DNA of 64,000 bases from Xanthostigma xanthostigma (taxonomy: Eukaryota; Arthropoda; Insecta; Raphidioptera; Raphidiidae): assembly GCA_963575645.1 (NCBI GenBank), contig OY754470.1:3224001-3288000 (forward strand), in the 5' to 3' direction. Both the position numbers and the translations under genes were made by a program. This document shows positions 51,828-63,998 of this stretch, one piece after another (the stretch's first letter is position 1; each line of letters opens with the position of its first letter). Below the pieces are notes generated by a model that ran no database searches, was not told where the DNA came from, and saw nothing but the letters and a program-made list of their open reading frames with translations.

Positions 51828-52130
51828 CTAGCCGTACCCGGCCACGCGTCGCTGTGGTCCAGTCTGATTTGCGCGTGTTGCTGTTACGTTCAACAAATGG
51901 CGCTCCCTTTGCGGTAAAATGTTTAGTATAGCGAGTGTTGCTTTAACATCCAATGGATGGCGCTGTTTTTAAAAAAAAATGCATGTAGTCACCTGTCACG
52001 GGTGTGATATTTAAATAATATAATAGGTACCTATTCGAGCTAGTGAACCGTTGTGTCAAAATTTCAAAGCAATCGGTGACGAACTTTAGGAGATTTGTGA
52101 TTTTGAAGAGATGAACATTAAATTTTTATT
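51828..52130 (-). mobile_element. Helitron-like element
   Basis: ACTAGCCGTACCCGGCCACG at the left is a Helitron-type 3' end on the - strand. The interior shares 'caaaatttcaaagcaatcgg' and 'cacctgtcacgggtgtga' with 32093-32262, and 'atggcgct' repeats. Confidence 0.6.
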
Positions 52131-53599
52131 TATCGAGATAACTGAATACTTAAATTACTTAAATTTCCAAAATGTGGTTTAGCTGAATTATATTTTTTCA
52201 GTACGTAGTTTGCATGTTATTAACCGATCTCTTATCTAGAAAAAAAAACTGCTGAACGGATTTACATAAAAATTATTTAAGACTATCGCAGCATCTTCCT
52301 GAACACAACGGAGTCGAAATAATTCAATCCAGTCACTCCCTCGGTACGTTACGGTTAAATTAACATAAAAAAAGCTAAATACTTATATATCCGCGGCGAG
52401 CTGACATTCTTCTTTTTTGTAATCAGTCACGATGTGTGTCGATTGTTTTGGATGACTGCGGAAGTCAATGTGCTATTTATTAATTTTAAAAAATAAATAA
52501 AGTTCAATTTGAAATAATTATTCCAGTTTAATAATTTGTTTAATTACTGAACTTTTAAATTATGCGTAAGAAAATCATTATGATGGATATGACCTTAAAA
52601 TGCATGTGATTCAGAACTGAAGCCGTATTTAGCTGTCAAGAAACCCGGAAAACAGAAAGTAAAAAAAGAACGCATTGATTGCAGACAATTTAATTATGTA
52701 GGTATCCCCGAACCCCTCCAGTTGGTTTTACATATCCGTACAAACCATTTTTCGTATGTAAACGTTTAGTCACTCACTGTATCAGTATAAAAAAAACCAC
52801 GAGTGCAATCAGTGACAAAGACATAACCTTGATCGAAGGATAGAATAGATTGTGTTTTCACTTGAGATCAGCTGGCTGCCGTAAAACACACATACAACTC
52901 GTACAATTCATTGCTCATATGGACGTTATATTATACAGACTGTACCAGGCCCCTCTTTCCCACTGGGAACGTGCCCAGGACCCCGCGATCTATAGGAACC
53001 CCCGAGAACACCAAACGATAACCGATATTCATCACCGAAAAACATATTTATTTCGAAAAAATTAAACGATAATAACTGACTACAATACCTACTTGCTTAT
53101 TAGCTTTTGCATGCGCGAAGATACTCTACTCTCGCCCGAAAATCAGGCTTTCCGATTTCAGCATTTTAGGTATAAAAAATATATAAAAATGCAATTTAAG
53201 TACAATGCTTCAAGAGAGATTAACCAGCTTGTCGCTGATATGTACATAGAATATGATATGCTCAAAAACATAGATTTTGAAGAAGTGATTACCTAACGAT
53301 TTTGCCCATCTCAAATATAGAAGGTTACCTTTTCAATCAACACAGATTTTTAAGCATTAATCTGTGAATGCTAAAAGAGTTACTTTTGTGGATTATATTA
53401 TATTATCTATTCATTTAATGTGACTGTAAAGAAATAAAAATGAATTTAGAACCTTGCTTATCTACTTTCTTTGTCGATTCTGTACTGACTGTATTGACGA
53501 AATGTTTCAAAATCGATTTATTGAACAATCCGATGGCGGAGGGCCCGGGTATTAAAGAAGTGGAGGTCCATAAGTTCAAATAGAAATCGTTAGTGTTAC
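52131..53599. other. Intergenic, unassigned small frames
   Basis: Two + strand frames (52850-53065 and 53093-53296) have a more mixed composition than their surroundings but no motif, signal peptide or splice context that I recognise. Confidence 0.4.
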
Positions 53600-53952
53600 T
53601 AAAGGCCGCTGCACACGAGGCTGATTCCTTGCTATATTTGGCTGATAGGTCGCAAGCGCTCTGCGGCGCTGGTTTTGGTGTTCGCTTCTCACGATGCGTG
53701 TATCGAACTTGCTTTGTTGATGGGTTTGGTGCGCGCGCAGTGACGCTTAGAGCGTTAACTAAAGTGAACGTTTCTTGTCTCTGACTGGCTCTTGCTCGAA
53801 ACAAGCAGACTAGCATGTACGAAAAATATAGCCCCGGATCTAATTTTGAAATACATCTTGTGACAGCGCATCTTTGCAGCCGGTTCACCAACTAGCACGA
53901 GTCCCAACAGTGATTGCAGCGGCAAAACCAGCCTCGTGTGGAACCGACTTAA
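53600..53952. mobile_element. GCACACGAGGCT MITE, copy 1
   Basis: AAAGGCCGCTGCACACGAGG at the left and AGCCTCGTGTGGAACCGACT at the right are inverse-related. The 158-aa - strand frame and the 63-aa + frame inside are shadows. Confidence 0.75.
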
Positions 53953-54419
53953 TACTGGATCTGACCGTCAGATTTTTTTTAAATGCCTCTCGTTTCAATA
54001 ACGACAATTCTAAAAAAAAATCACAAGTGTTTTCTTAAGCTTTATTTTTGTTCATTTTTTTTTTAATAAATCATGAAACACACAGTATACAAACATTCAC
54101 ACATACACGCATGTGATACGTATGTGTTTATAAAAATACACTCACACAAATTTCATGGTTGCTAATTTGCTCGTGTAGACATACGGATACTTTAGATACT
54201 TCTGTTACATTAAGCTAGGGCTGGAAGAACTGAGGGCTTGTAATAGAAGAGCTAAGGGGACTCGATATACACAACTACATTGGTATACGCTCTGGCATTT
54301 AGGTTATTAATTATAGTTACTCTATATTGTTTCCTAGTTTTTACAATCTTAGGAAAACCTACAATATTTTTTTAGCTTTCCTGCAATACCTAATATTATA
54401 TAGAGGTAAAGTTTGTAAG

Positions 54420-54590
54420 TTTGGATGTAGGAGGCAATCTCCTAAACTACTCATCCGATTTCAAAATTTTTTCACCAATATTTAGAACGGACCTTCAGGA
54501 TGGACATAGGCTATATATTACCGCATTAAAATAAAAGCGCTTTTCGTGAAGACCAAATTCGGGCGAAGCCGAACCCCGGACAGCTATGTT
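54420..54590 (+). mobile_element. Helitron-like element
   Basis: 'caggatggacataggctata', 'gcattaaaataaaagcgctt' and hairpin TTCGGGCGAAGCCGAA near the end; the final CTAG is altered to CAGCTAT. Third member of the 7300-7475 family. Confidence 0.6.
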
Positions 54591-54735
54591 TTATATTTTT
54601 GTTATTTTAATTAAAATATACAACACATAAAAGATTTTTCATAAAAAAAATTATTGATTTTGCGTGGATCGCGGTCGCGCGATTCGGTCGCTTGTAGATT
54701 TGTCAGATGCAGCTATCAACAGCCAAAGCCAGCCC

Positions 54736-55130
54736 TAAACACCGCTGCACACGAGGCTGAATTTGCCGCTAGATTCCTTGCTAGATTTGCCTACTAGTTT
54801 TCTAGCGCTGGTTTTCTTGATTGCTGTTAAGTGCTCGCTTCACACGAGACTATTTTTCAAGCTTGTTTTGTGGATAGATCTGGTGTACGCGCAGTTCGAA
54901 TATAAACACAGAGCAAAACGTGTCTGTTGTCTGACTCTGAGCAGAATGAAGCCATGTTGGATTGTGGGCGTTTGTTGAAGTGCCCCCGTGCACCTGATTG
55001 GTTCTTGCTCATACTTAGCAGCAGATCTAGCAGGGAAAATAGACCCTGTTCTAATTTTAAATCCTATCTAGTGAGCTAGCAGGCCAGCCCGCAGTGACGT
55101 CATTTCTAACTTCGTACCCAGCCTACCGAC
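54736..55130 (+). mobile_element. GCACACGAGGCT MITE, copy 2, right end lost
   Basis: Left terminus ACCGCTGCACACGAGGCTG. The interior is near-identical to copy 3 (CCTACTAGTTTTCTAGCGCT shared) but it runs straight into copy 3's left end at 55131 without its own right terminus. Confidence 0.8.
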
Positions 55131-55567
55131 TAAAGGCCACTGCACACGAGGCTAGAAACGCTGCTAGATTCCTTGCTATAGATTTGCCTACTAGTTTTCT
55201 AGCGCTGGTTTTCTTGATTGCTGTTAAGTGCTCGCTTCACACGAGACTATTTTTCAAGCTTGTTTTGTGGATAGATCTGGTGCGCGCGCAGTGACAGTTC
55301 GAATATAAACACAGAGCAAAACGTGTCTGTTGTCTGGCAGAATGACGCCATGTGTTCAAGTGCCCACGTGAAGATACTGCTTCCTGGTTGGTTCTTGCTC
55401 ACACCTAGCAACAAATCTAGCAGGGAAAATAGCGCCTGTTCTAATTTTAAAACCTATCTTCTGAGCTAGCAAGGCAGCCTGCAGTGATGTCATTTCCAGC
55501 TTCGTACCCAACCTACCGGCTAGCAGAACTCCTAGCAGCATTTCTAGCCTCGTGTGCAGCGGCTTTA
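55131..55567 (+). mobile_element. GCACACGAGGCT MITE, copy 3, complete
   Basis: TIRs about 36 bp: TAAAGGCCACTGCACACGAG at the left, CTCGTGTGCAGCGGCTTTA at the right, with CTAGCAGC(A/G)TTTCTAG blocks inside. An extra terminus-like CGTGTGCAGCGGCTTA follows at 55595-55612. Frames over it are not genes. Confidence 0.85.
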
Positions 55568-55699
55568 ACATAAGTCCCAGCAGTGTTTCAAGTGTCGTGT
55601 GCAGCGGCTTAAGAAGTGCCATCCCTTGTACCACATGTTACGGGTAGCTGTACCGGTTGTAACGACCTAAAGTACAGGTCTGACAAGCTGTAAGTACTC

Positions 55700-56001
55700 A
55701 CACAAATACTACAGCTTGATTCCAAGCGAGCAATGATCGCTAGACCTGCTGCTGCCGTTTAGTTGGTTGTACGTTACACTCTAGAGGACGCTCTCACTGT
55801 GTCGGGGCCGTGGCCAAGGTGTTTTCAGTTTCATTGTTCCATATATAATCGTAAGCGAGCGTCGTTACCGTCGTTACTCACTTGTTAGTCTTCCGTACTT
55901 CCAATACTGTACTTACTGCACTACATATAGTACAGCACATACCTCTATATATAGAATAGTAATTTATTGATACTGCTCAGTAATACAAACAACTTAGTAC
56001 A
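55700..56001 (+). promoter_or_regulatory. Promoter and 5' UTR of the secreted-protein gene
   Basis: GC-richer than its surroundings with TATA-like ATATATAATC at 55841-55850, and transcription start expected near 55872-55882 (TTACTCACTTG). A roughly 120-nt leader then reaches the ATG at 56002. Confidence 0.5.
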
Positions 56002-56013
56002 ATGAAATACACA
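56002..56013 (+). CDS. Secreted-protein exon 1 coding part (4 codons)
   Basis: ATG AAA TAC ACA directly before GTAAGTATTA, an ideal donor. AACA-rich context AGTACAATGA upstream of the ATG. Confidence 0.7.
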
Positions 56014-59000
56014 GTAAGTATTACTATGGTTGTAATAAGAAAGTGTATGTCTACGTGACCGTTTTAATTGTTATTTTTATTTAATTTATATTGTGTAAGT
56101 GCGTGCTTTATTGAATTTATTTTCTGTATTAAAAGTCACTTTTTGTTGTTATATTACATAGGAAAGTTTATTAATGTAATAACATTTTTTTTGTTAAAAA
56201 TGTTTTGTGTTTGGGTTCATTTGTAATTGTTATTTTGTGGCAACGGATTAAGTTTATTTATTTATTATTATTATTATTTTTTCGAATGAATTTGGTAAGT
56301 AGTTATTTTTTTAAGTAAAGTCCGGATGCCTCCAACTTTGAAAGCTCCAAACAAAAATTGCATTTAATTTAAAACTTAATAGCATGAGAAGACTTGTGAT
56401 GCAGATTAGAAAAAAATTAATAGTGAATTTCGGTTTTCCGTTTCTTTTTTTTGAAATTTTAAATGAAAGAAAATGTTTTTATAACGCGTTTTAAATATAA
56501 TTTTGTAATACGAGCGCTCAAGAAACAATTTAGACAAAGGGGCTAGAAAAACTTAATTTTGATTACTTTTGAAAACTATTTTTAAATAGCAGAATTTTTA
56601 ACTTGAGCGCTGTTAATTAATAATTTAAATTTGTTTTTATAATTATAAACATTTCATAGGATATGACTATTCTAGTGGCGTCTTTAATTAAATACATAAT
56701 TATGTCGTAATTATATAAAAACATAATTAAAAAAAATAAGAAAATTAACAGGAAAACATGTAAAGTTGAAATTGTACTTTGCTTGTCTGGTAGTTGAATT
56801 GAAATGCTAATTTAATTTGATGTGGGGAGGTATTTGAAAAATTTAAGTAGGTATACGAGTAAAGGAATCGTCAGTAAATAATCAAAATTTACTAACAACA
56901 TAATAGCTTGAATTTAAATAATATTACATTTGGTAGTTTCATCGTTATATTAATGTAGTGTTGTAATCGAATATAAAGTTCGCACTAATTTATTAAATGA
57001 TCAACAAACAAGATTACTTTTCGATTGTTTTTATGAATATTATTAACATTTTTGTATATTTTACCTGTCAAAATTACCTGCTTTGTATATAATAAAACTG
57101 ACTTTTGGTTGGCACTTAAATAAAATTATTTAAAATGGATCAAAGTTTCCAAGTTTACGATTAAGCGCTCTAGCCCGTTCATTAAACGAAACTCTATTCA
57201 TTTGTAACGATAAGTTATTGATGGAAAAGTAACAGTTATTTATGAATTGTTATTGAAAAAGAACCGGTCGCAAGAACAATAGTTTCACAATTATACTGTT
57301 CTGCAGTAATAACGGTTCTTAGTTCTTAAAGAATAACTGGTTCATGAAGAACAGGTGCGCAAAGAACATTTTCCTAAAGAATATAGGTTTTTAAAAACGC
57401 TTGTTTATTATTTAACTATATCAAAAGACATTTTGTGAAAATTTATTAAAACCTTTTTTTTGCACTTCGCCAAGACTTTAAAATTATTTCATAACTGTTA
57501 TTTAGAACAGGTTCTTTATAACTAGCATTAACAGGGACGTCAGTTATTAGAAAAGAACTGTTTTGCCCATCACCACTATGAAATTAATTTTGATTTTATT
57601 GGTACTTCTACCTACTTGAAAAATAATTCCGGGAACTGCGTGTTATTGACTTACATTAGCTCTGTTGCAACCTCTCTGCGAACGGTAATATTATCGTCAC
57701 ACTCATGCGCAGTAGCTCAAAAACAGATACAAACAGTTCCGTTTTAGTTACTGCGCAAAACTGACAAAAATATTACCGTTAGCAGAGATGTTGGAACAGA
57801 GCTAATGTAAGTTAATAACACGCAGTTCCCGGAATTATTTTTCAAGTAGGTAGAAATACCAACAAAATCAAAATGAATTTCATTGTAGTGGTGGCCAAAA
57901 CAGTTCTTTTCCAATAACTGACGTTCCTGCTCATGTTATTTATAAAGGTTCTGTTCTAAATAACTGTTGAAATAATTTTGAAAAAATATATTACTGAATC
58001 CTGGCGATGAGCAAAAAAAATGGTTTTAATAAATTTTCACAAAATTTCTTTTGGTATGTTCGCAGAGCTGTTATAATCGACACTTTAATTTTTATGCCTA
58101 TGCAAAGTATCGATAAATAATGTCGATCTATTTATCGATCGTATATAACGTCGATTACCTACTAGAGAAACGCAATTAGAACTCTTCAAGCTTTTTATCT
58201 ATGTTATGAGTAAATTCTGAAACGATTAGCATACTTAGTAAAAGAAAGCAAATCTTAATCAATATTATTGTGTAGTATTAAATGACCATCTTGTATAGTT
58301 CGAGAGCCTTTCATTATTTTATCTAAGGATTCGATATACATACGTAATCAAACATTACTGTGAAAGTAAAATTATTTTCTTATAAACATAATATTAACAT
58401 AAAACAACTGCGAACGCAGATGTTTTAAATTAACATTGAATTGAAGTCCATATACTTTCGTATTTTATAAACAAAGGGTTAAATGGAGTTTATTCTGATA
58501 TAAAATACAGGTTCACCAAAATTCGTGGCCTAGTACCAATTATTAATATTTTTAAATCGTCATATACAAATTGAAAATTCAGTTGATTTTTTTATCAGTT
58601 CTCGCGGATTAAAGAGTGGGAACTGGGGGCTTGTAATGACTTGAGTTGTCGAGCATCTGTAATACTGTAAACTAAAAATCGGTAAAGGTCTACGTGAGCC
58701 TCGCTGGTAATTAATAATGCAAGAATGTGGGTGAATTTATACAAGAAAATGTCACTTGCTACACATAATATTGATTCTTGTAATTTATTTATATATACCT
58801 ATTTCTAGTAGATTGGTGGGAAGTTGGATGGCTTATCAAAATTGCTCTTTCTTAATTAATCGCTGATATTTTGTCCTTTTTTATTTATTATAAATGACGA
58901 AACGTCGGTACTTAAAAATAGTCATGTATGTGGCATCGAATGGGTGAACCGATTTTGATGCGATTTCCTTTATAAAAGAGAACATTAAAAAATTATGACT

Positions 59001-62000
59001 TTTGCGCGAAAAATAGCATTTCCAGTTATTTCTTACTTTGCTAATGAAAATTAATTTTATTTAGATTTTCTCAATTATATATCACAACGTACTGCCTTCT
59101 TTAGAACATAAATCGTGTTTTCTCAAATTAATCAATAGAATAAAAAAAAAGGTGCATTATTTGTATGGCTTTTGAAATTGTAGAGACTGTTTATGATATT
59201 AAGAAATAATCGATATGTTATTATCATATTTACGGTCTTGGAAACCGCATAAATGCAAAAAAAATGTTATTTGTGTAAAGACATGTATTTTTGCACGAAC
59301 ACAAATAACTAATATTTCATAATTAATTTTTTAAGTCTCGGAAGTATACGTAATTTCTATTTGTTAATTATTAGTTACATACTTTATACACGTACATACA
59401 GGTAATTGCAAATGTATGTTAGTTTTTACTTTTTTTTTCATGAAATATGTCATTGTCAAAGTTAATAGTAAAAACATTTCCTGTAACTTTTTGTGTGAAT
59501 CCCTTGATTGTTTTTATTATTATTTACGGCAGTTTTCTATGTAACTGAATTTTAATTACTGATCGAATAAAGTAATAGGTAATCAAAAATTAAAATTAGT
59601 TAACGACATGTATTTGAATAATTTCGTGACATAGAATAATGAATTTAAAAAAGATACCTCAAAAAAAAAATGGCATAACAAGCGGATTATACTTATAAAA
59701 TTTTCTAAATGGGATGGACAATAAGATAGCTGAATAAATTTGGTAGTAAATATATTAATAATAAAAAAAAAAAAACTTAATATAATCTAAGTAGACAAAA
59801 TCGAAATATTAACTTGGATCCAGGATTCTCACTTTTTTTGAGATTCTGAAAGTATCATTTTGAAACGATATCTAAATTATTAAATAGTTAAAATATTCAC
59901 ATTTTAATAATTGTTATTGCTTGATATTAACGTGCTTTTATTTGATCGCAAAAATATTTTGTATTTTAAAAATAGGAAAAACACGAAAGTGTAAACAGCT
60001 TAAAAATTAATTAGCTTAAAAATGCGGTGTTGTTTTCAGGGTTAGTGTAATACAGTTCAGATCAGAAATATGCTAATGATTAGAGCTGTAACAAACCGTA
60101 TGTATTCGTCACTGAGTAACGGGTACATCGTCTGACTCGAAGTAACGAATCGTTACTTACAAATTCATTTCGTTACTCGCATTTGTCGTATCCATGTCAG
60201 TTCGACTCGTTTGATGCGGTTATACGTTATACGAACGAAGTCATACCGTACCACGTATGCGACGCGCCTCGATGCGATGGTACATGCTTGATGCTGTTAG
60301 TACACGATTGTATGTCGTATGAAAAGTAACGAGTAACGTAACGATACGAAAGTAACGGGTACTGGTTCTTTAAGTAACGAATACGTACGGTTACACAATT
60401 TCTCGTTACTTTTACAGCTCTATTGATTATATGATAGAATGGTCCATTCTTAAAATGGACTACGTTAACAAAGCGAACATTGCTGATAATGACATATATT
60501 TGTTCTATCGGTAACTATCAAATACGTTGTCTGAAGATAAATATCTTTGAATTTAATGAAATATTGCGCTTCGCTTATGATTGGTCCTCGATTATCTATG
60601 TAAATACATTTAGTCCAAACACTAACCATACAAAAGTCTACGGGACAAGAGTACTAAAATGTTATTATGATGAAAAATATTTCTTATAATTTTTTTTATC
60701 AATATTTCGAGTACATTTCAACACTACGTGAAGAAAATGTATACAAACTATATTCCAATTTTTTGGTTGCATATTGAACATTTATTTATTTAGTAAGATG
60801 ACTGCGACTTATGCAAAACAAATCGACAAGACAGACGATGCTAATAATGTAAATAATTGATACTTCTCTATAAACATTTACTTAATTTGTGTTGATGTTT
60901 TAATAAAATTTGACTGGCGTGGTCGAGTATATAATACTCGCCACGAATCTAAAAGGTTCGGAAGTTAAAAGCGAATGCGGGCTTGCGCTTGTACAGTCTG
61001 TTGAAAAACTACAAACTCGCAACTCAACAAAACTAAAGTAACAATAACAACTTGACAATAGCGTACTCGACTGTACTTTAAAGCAGGAAAGCGACAAGTG
61101 ACAAAGGCAACGAGCGATCACGTCCAATCACCGACGAGCGCACGTTCCGTGCAAGTTAGCTGGGAGGTGGTGGGAGTATCAACCGCTCTAAAATGTGCCT
61201 TTGCGACGCTGTTCGTGACTAACTTCCGAACCTTTTAGATCCGTGGCGCGTATTATACACGTCGCAATTACTCGGAGTTCTAGAGTTCTCGAAACGTAAG
61301 AAAATCTTTTTTAGTTTGAGATACAGAATCTGTGTAGGATTTCACCTTAATGCGACTTATAGGGTCTCTGTTATATATAATTAACATTTTCAAATATTAT
61401 TACAACGAATCTCTCGAAGAGATGGTTGGAACCACAGAACAATATTTACTGTTCTGTGGTTGGAACCTTCCGTGTGAAAACACTGAACACCTAACGGGCT
61501 TCCACTGAACACCACAACACGAGTATAATACTCGCCACGAATCTAAAAGGCTCGGAAGTTAGATGCGAATGCGGGCTTGCGCTTGTACAGTCTGTTGAAA
61601 AACTACAAACTCGCAACTCAACAAAACTAACATAGCAATAACAACTTGACAATAGCGTACTCGACTGTACTTTAAAGCAGGAAAGCGACAAGTGACAAAG
61701 GCAACGAGCGATCACGTCCAATCACGGACGAGCGCACTTTCCGTGCAGGCAACTGGGAGGTGGTGGGAGTATCAACGGCTCTAAAATGTGCCTTCCGAAC
61801 CTTTTAGATCCGTGGCGTGTATTATACTTTTGTTCGGTCAAAGTTTAGACAAATTCTTTTAATCAATAAATTCTAGCTATCGTTGTTAAGTTCTAACGAA
61901 AGGTTGCGCACATTCTTCTGTTTACCTCTCCAAGCACTTTCTGATACTCTGTTACACGTTCTTTTATATGTTATGTAATAGTCATGGTTCAGAGAGTTTT

Positions 62001-62151
62001 GTTTAGATGTTTTTTTTTTGTAATATCTTATTTCATTTTCAGGCCATCCTCCTCACGATCTTATCTGTCTTGATCACACTATGCTCGTCACAATTTTTCA
62101 ATTTCCCCGGAAGTGCGTTGAGGGCCACACGTGATCCAAGATCGAATACCG
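56002..62151 (+). CDS. Secreted protein, 5' part only (runs off the right edge)
   Basis: Exon 1 is just 12 coding nt (56002-56013, ATGAAATACACA then GTAAGT). Exon 2 is 62043-62151 after TTTCATTTTCAG. Joined, phase 0, they give MKYTAILLTILSVLITLCSS, a textbook signal peptide with basic start, Leu/Ile core and small residues at the cut site, followed by QFFNFPGSALRATRDPRSNT and a donor G|GTAAGT. The rest lies beyond the window, so the function cannot be told. Clip-domain protease or cuticle-type proteins would be possible and I cannot choose. The 6.0-kb intron between contains a large foldback and three MITEs. Confidence 0.75.
57415..58060. repeat. Long foldback element, about 270-bp arms
   Basis: Left arm 57415-57697 and right arm 57768-58060 are diverged inverse copies: CGGGAACTGCGTGTTATTGA against CAATAACACGCAGTTCCCG-like, and 'aaaatttattaaaacc' against its inverse. 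The centre also pairs (ATGCGCAGTAGC against AGTTACTGCGCA). Non-coding, inside the secreted-protein intron 1. Confidence 0.85.
58061..60080. other. Intron 1 interior, nothing recognised
   Basis: A+T-rich intronic sequence with no supported exon or repeat boundary. Confidence 0.45.
60081..60422. mobile_element. hAT-like MITE, copy 2
   Basis: TAGAGCTGTAACAAACCGTA at the left and TACTTTTACAGCTCTA at the right, as in 40723-41086, with a shortened interior. The flanking duplication is not clean in this copy. Confidence 0.8.
60930..61257 (+). mobile_element. TATA-flanked MITE, copy 2 of 3
   Basis: TATAATACTCGCCACGAATC at the left and ATCCGTGGCGCGTATTATA at the right, 328 bp. Same family as 13015-13327. 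Confidence 0.85.
61430..61463. repeat. Small perfect hairpin
   Basis: ACCACAGAACA-loop-TGTTCTGTGGT lies between the two MITE copies, flanked on each side by GGTTGGAACC. Possibly a remnant of another element. Confidence 0.5.
61524..61826 (+). mobile_element. TATA-flanked MITE, copy 3 of 3
   Basis: 303 bp with the same termini; the 'gacgctgttcgtgacta' block near the right end is deleted. It ends about 215 bp before exon 2 of the secreted-protein gene. Confidence 0.85.
62043..62151 (+). CDS. Secreted-protein exon 2
   Basis: Acceptor TCATTTTCAG, donor CCG|GTAAGT. Encodes the hydrophobic core and cleavage site of the signal peptide and the first mature residues. Confidence 0.75.
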
Positions 62152-63059
62152 GTAAGTCAAGTAATCATAGTCTCACCATTGCGAAAAGAAAATTAAGGAA
62201 AGGGAGTGCTCAGAAGTGAAATTATTTCTCTATAGTTCACAAACACTAAAAACAATGCAAGATATCAATTAAGCGCCATCGATGACAATTTTCTGGAACA
62301 GAAAAAACGCCTTTTCTCTTATTTTTTTAGTGCCATCTGTTAGCGAACTTACTAATTCTTCTATTCTAGTACCGTCATTGCAAATTCAATATGTCAGCCG
62401 TGGGAAATTAATGAATTTTAAAATACTAAAAGAACAAAATAAAATATGGGAATAAAATTTTCTAAAGACGTGCTTTTGTTTCAATGTGCTAAAAGGGAAA
62501 AATAATTTTTGAGTAATGAAATATCATAGAGTTTACAACCCACGCTTTTATAATTATGAACTTAATTTTATTTTTAGTACATTCCAATAAAAGCTTGTCT
62601 TAAAAACGTTTTTTTACAGACTTTTGTTCATAGGTATACCATCTTACTAATTCCTTTATACTAGTACCGCGGTTGCAATTCTTACTTTCACCTTCCTTTT
62701 TTACATTTTTAATATTTCTATTTTTCAAGCTTTGCTGCCATAATTGGCATACCTCGGACGAATGTCAAGTGATGGGACACCCTATATAAATTTCCAAGTC
62801 CGTCATTAAGGAAAACCTGAAATGCTACTTTGTAATTTTACTTAATTTAATCTAACTGCTGTAAAATACCATTTAAAGTCTTCCGTGTGATTTATGAGAG
62901 AAAATAAACATTTCAGAAAATAAAAAATGTTCATGAGATGACTAAACTTTCACTGAAACATTTGTACTCAAAAATTTTAACGTCATTGTTATGTAATTTG
63001 TCTCACGTGAGGCAGAAGTCAATGTCTCATTCTCAACGCGATATTGAAATTATATTTCA
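62152..63059. other. Intron 2 of the secreted-protein gene, nothing recognised
   Basis: A+T-rich intronic DNA. 'ttactaattcttctattctagtaccg' near 62350 and 'ttactaattcctttatactagtaccg'-like sequence near 62645 are short related repeats. No exon found. Confidence 0.45.
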
Positions 63060-63205
63060 TAAAAAAAGCCTTACATATTTATACCAACAGACGCATAGAC
63101 TTTTCCCAAAATTATGTTTTTTTTTTTTTGGATTCGGCTGACATGAAAACGAAAAAATATTCTAAAATTTTTATCTAAATTAGTACCATTGCCCACTTAT
63201 GGTGT
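63060..63205 (+). mobile_element. Dispersed repeat, copy 3
   Basis: 'tggattcggctgacatgaaa', 'acgaaaaaatattctaaaat' and 'taccattgcccactta' match 11328-11500 and 16430-16695. Confidence 0.5.
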
Positions 63206-63569
63206 TGGAATGGTAAAATTTTGAAATGAAACAGATTTATTGACTTTAGCCTTGTTTATTATTCTATAAATTAAGTATTTTTAAGTTTTCGTATTTTTTT
63301 ATTCACATTTCATTAACTGTATGTAATTAAGATACTAAAAGGTGTAGGCCACTGGCGGTATAATCCGACTAGACTTAGAGCAATATCAATTACCTACTAT
63401 TTTAAATCTTAGTGTGTCATAAATATTCATAAAGAAATTAATACCATTAACTTATATTAACACTAATGTGCATTATACAACATGGATAATGTACAAAACA
63501 AAATACACATTCGTAATTTATACTAGGTCCAGTTAGTTACTAATACTTAGGACAAATAGGGCCATCTTT

Positions 63570-63740
63570 TTAACCGACTTCAAAAAAGGAGTTGCTTCTC
63601 TATTCGATTGTATTTTTTCTTTTGTATGTCTGTCCGTTGATATCTTCGCCGGCTGTAAACCGATTTCGATGATTCTTTTTTTATTCTATAGGGTATGTCT
63701 CAAAGTTGGTTCCATATAAATTTTAGCAAAATCGGTTCAG
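63570..63740 (+). repeat. 'AACCGACTTCAAAAAAGGAG' insect repeat
   Basis: TTTTTAACCGACTTCAAAAA at the left, then 'tgtatgtctgtccgttgata' and 'aaaatcggttcagcgg'. Widespread non-coding repeat type in insects; fuller than the fragment at 22015. Confidence 0.6.
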
Positions 63741-63844
63741 CGGCTTTTTAGAAAATTAATCAAAGAAATATTGCAAAAGTTGTACTTGTCGCGTGAACGT
63801 TGCGCTTCAGTTTCATTATGCACTAAAAAATAAAAAAAAAATAA

Positions 63845-63998
63845 TCCTTCAAAAACGGGTCACTAAAAAGCATAAAATAACAAAGTGTTGAGGTCGGCTC
63901 CAATTTAAGTTACTATAACGTTTTATGTATATATTAAATTTCGTGCCGACCTCAAAACTCTGGTATTTTACGCATTTTAGTGAGCCTTTTTTGACGGA
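63845..63998. repeat. Imperfect foldback at the window edge
   Basis: Left arm 63845-63905 (GGGTCACTAAAAAGCATAAA, TTGAGGTCGGC) pairs with right arm 63941-63998 (GCCGACCTCAA, TTTTACGCATTTTAGTGAGC). Short spacer. May extend past the window. Confidence 0.7.

Noticed and set aside
53415..53891. 158-aa - strand frame, long for this region
   Set aside because: Mostly the GCACACGAGGCT MITE; no domain, and the other copies break the frame.
55356..55634. 92-aa - strand frame with internal repeats (LKPLHT, LEMLLG)
   Set aside because: The repeats are the translated MITE terminus; not a gene.
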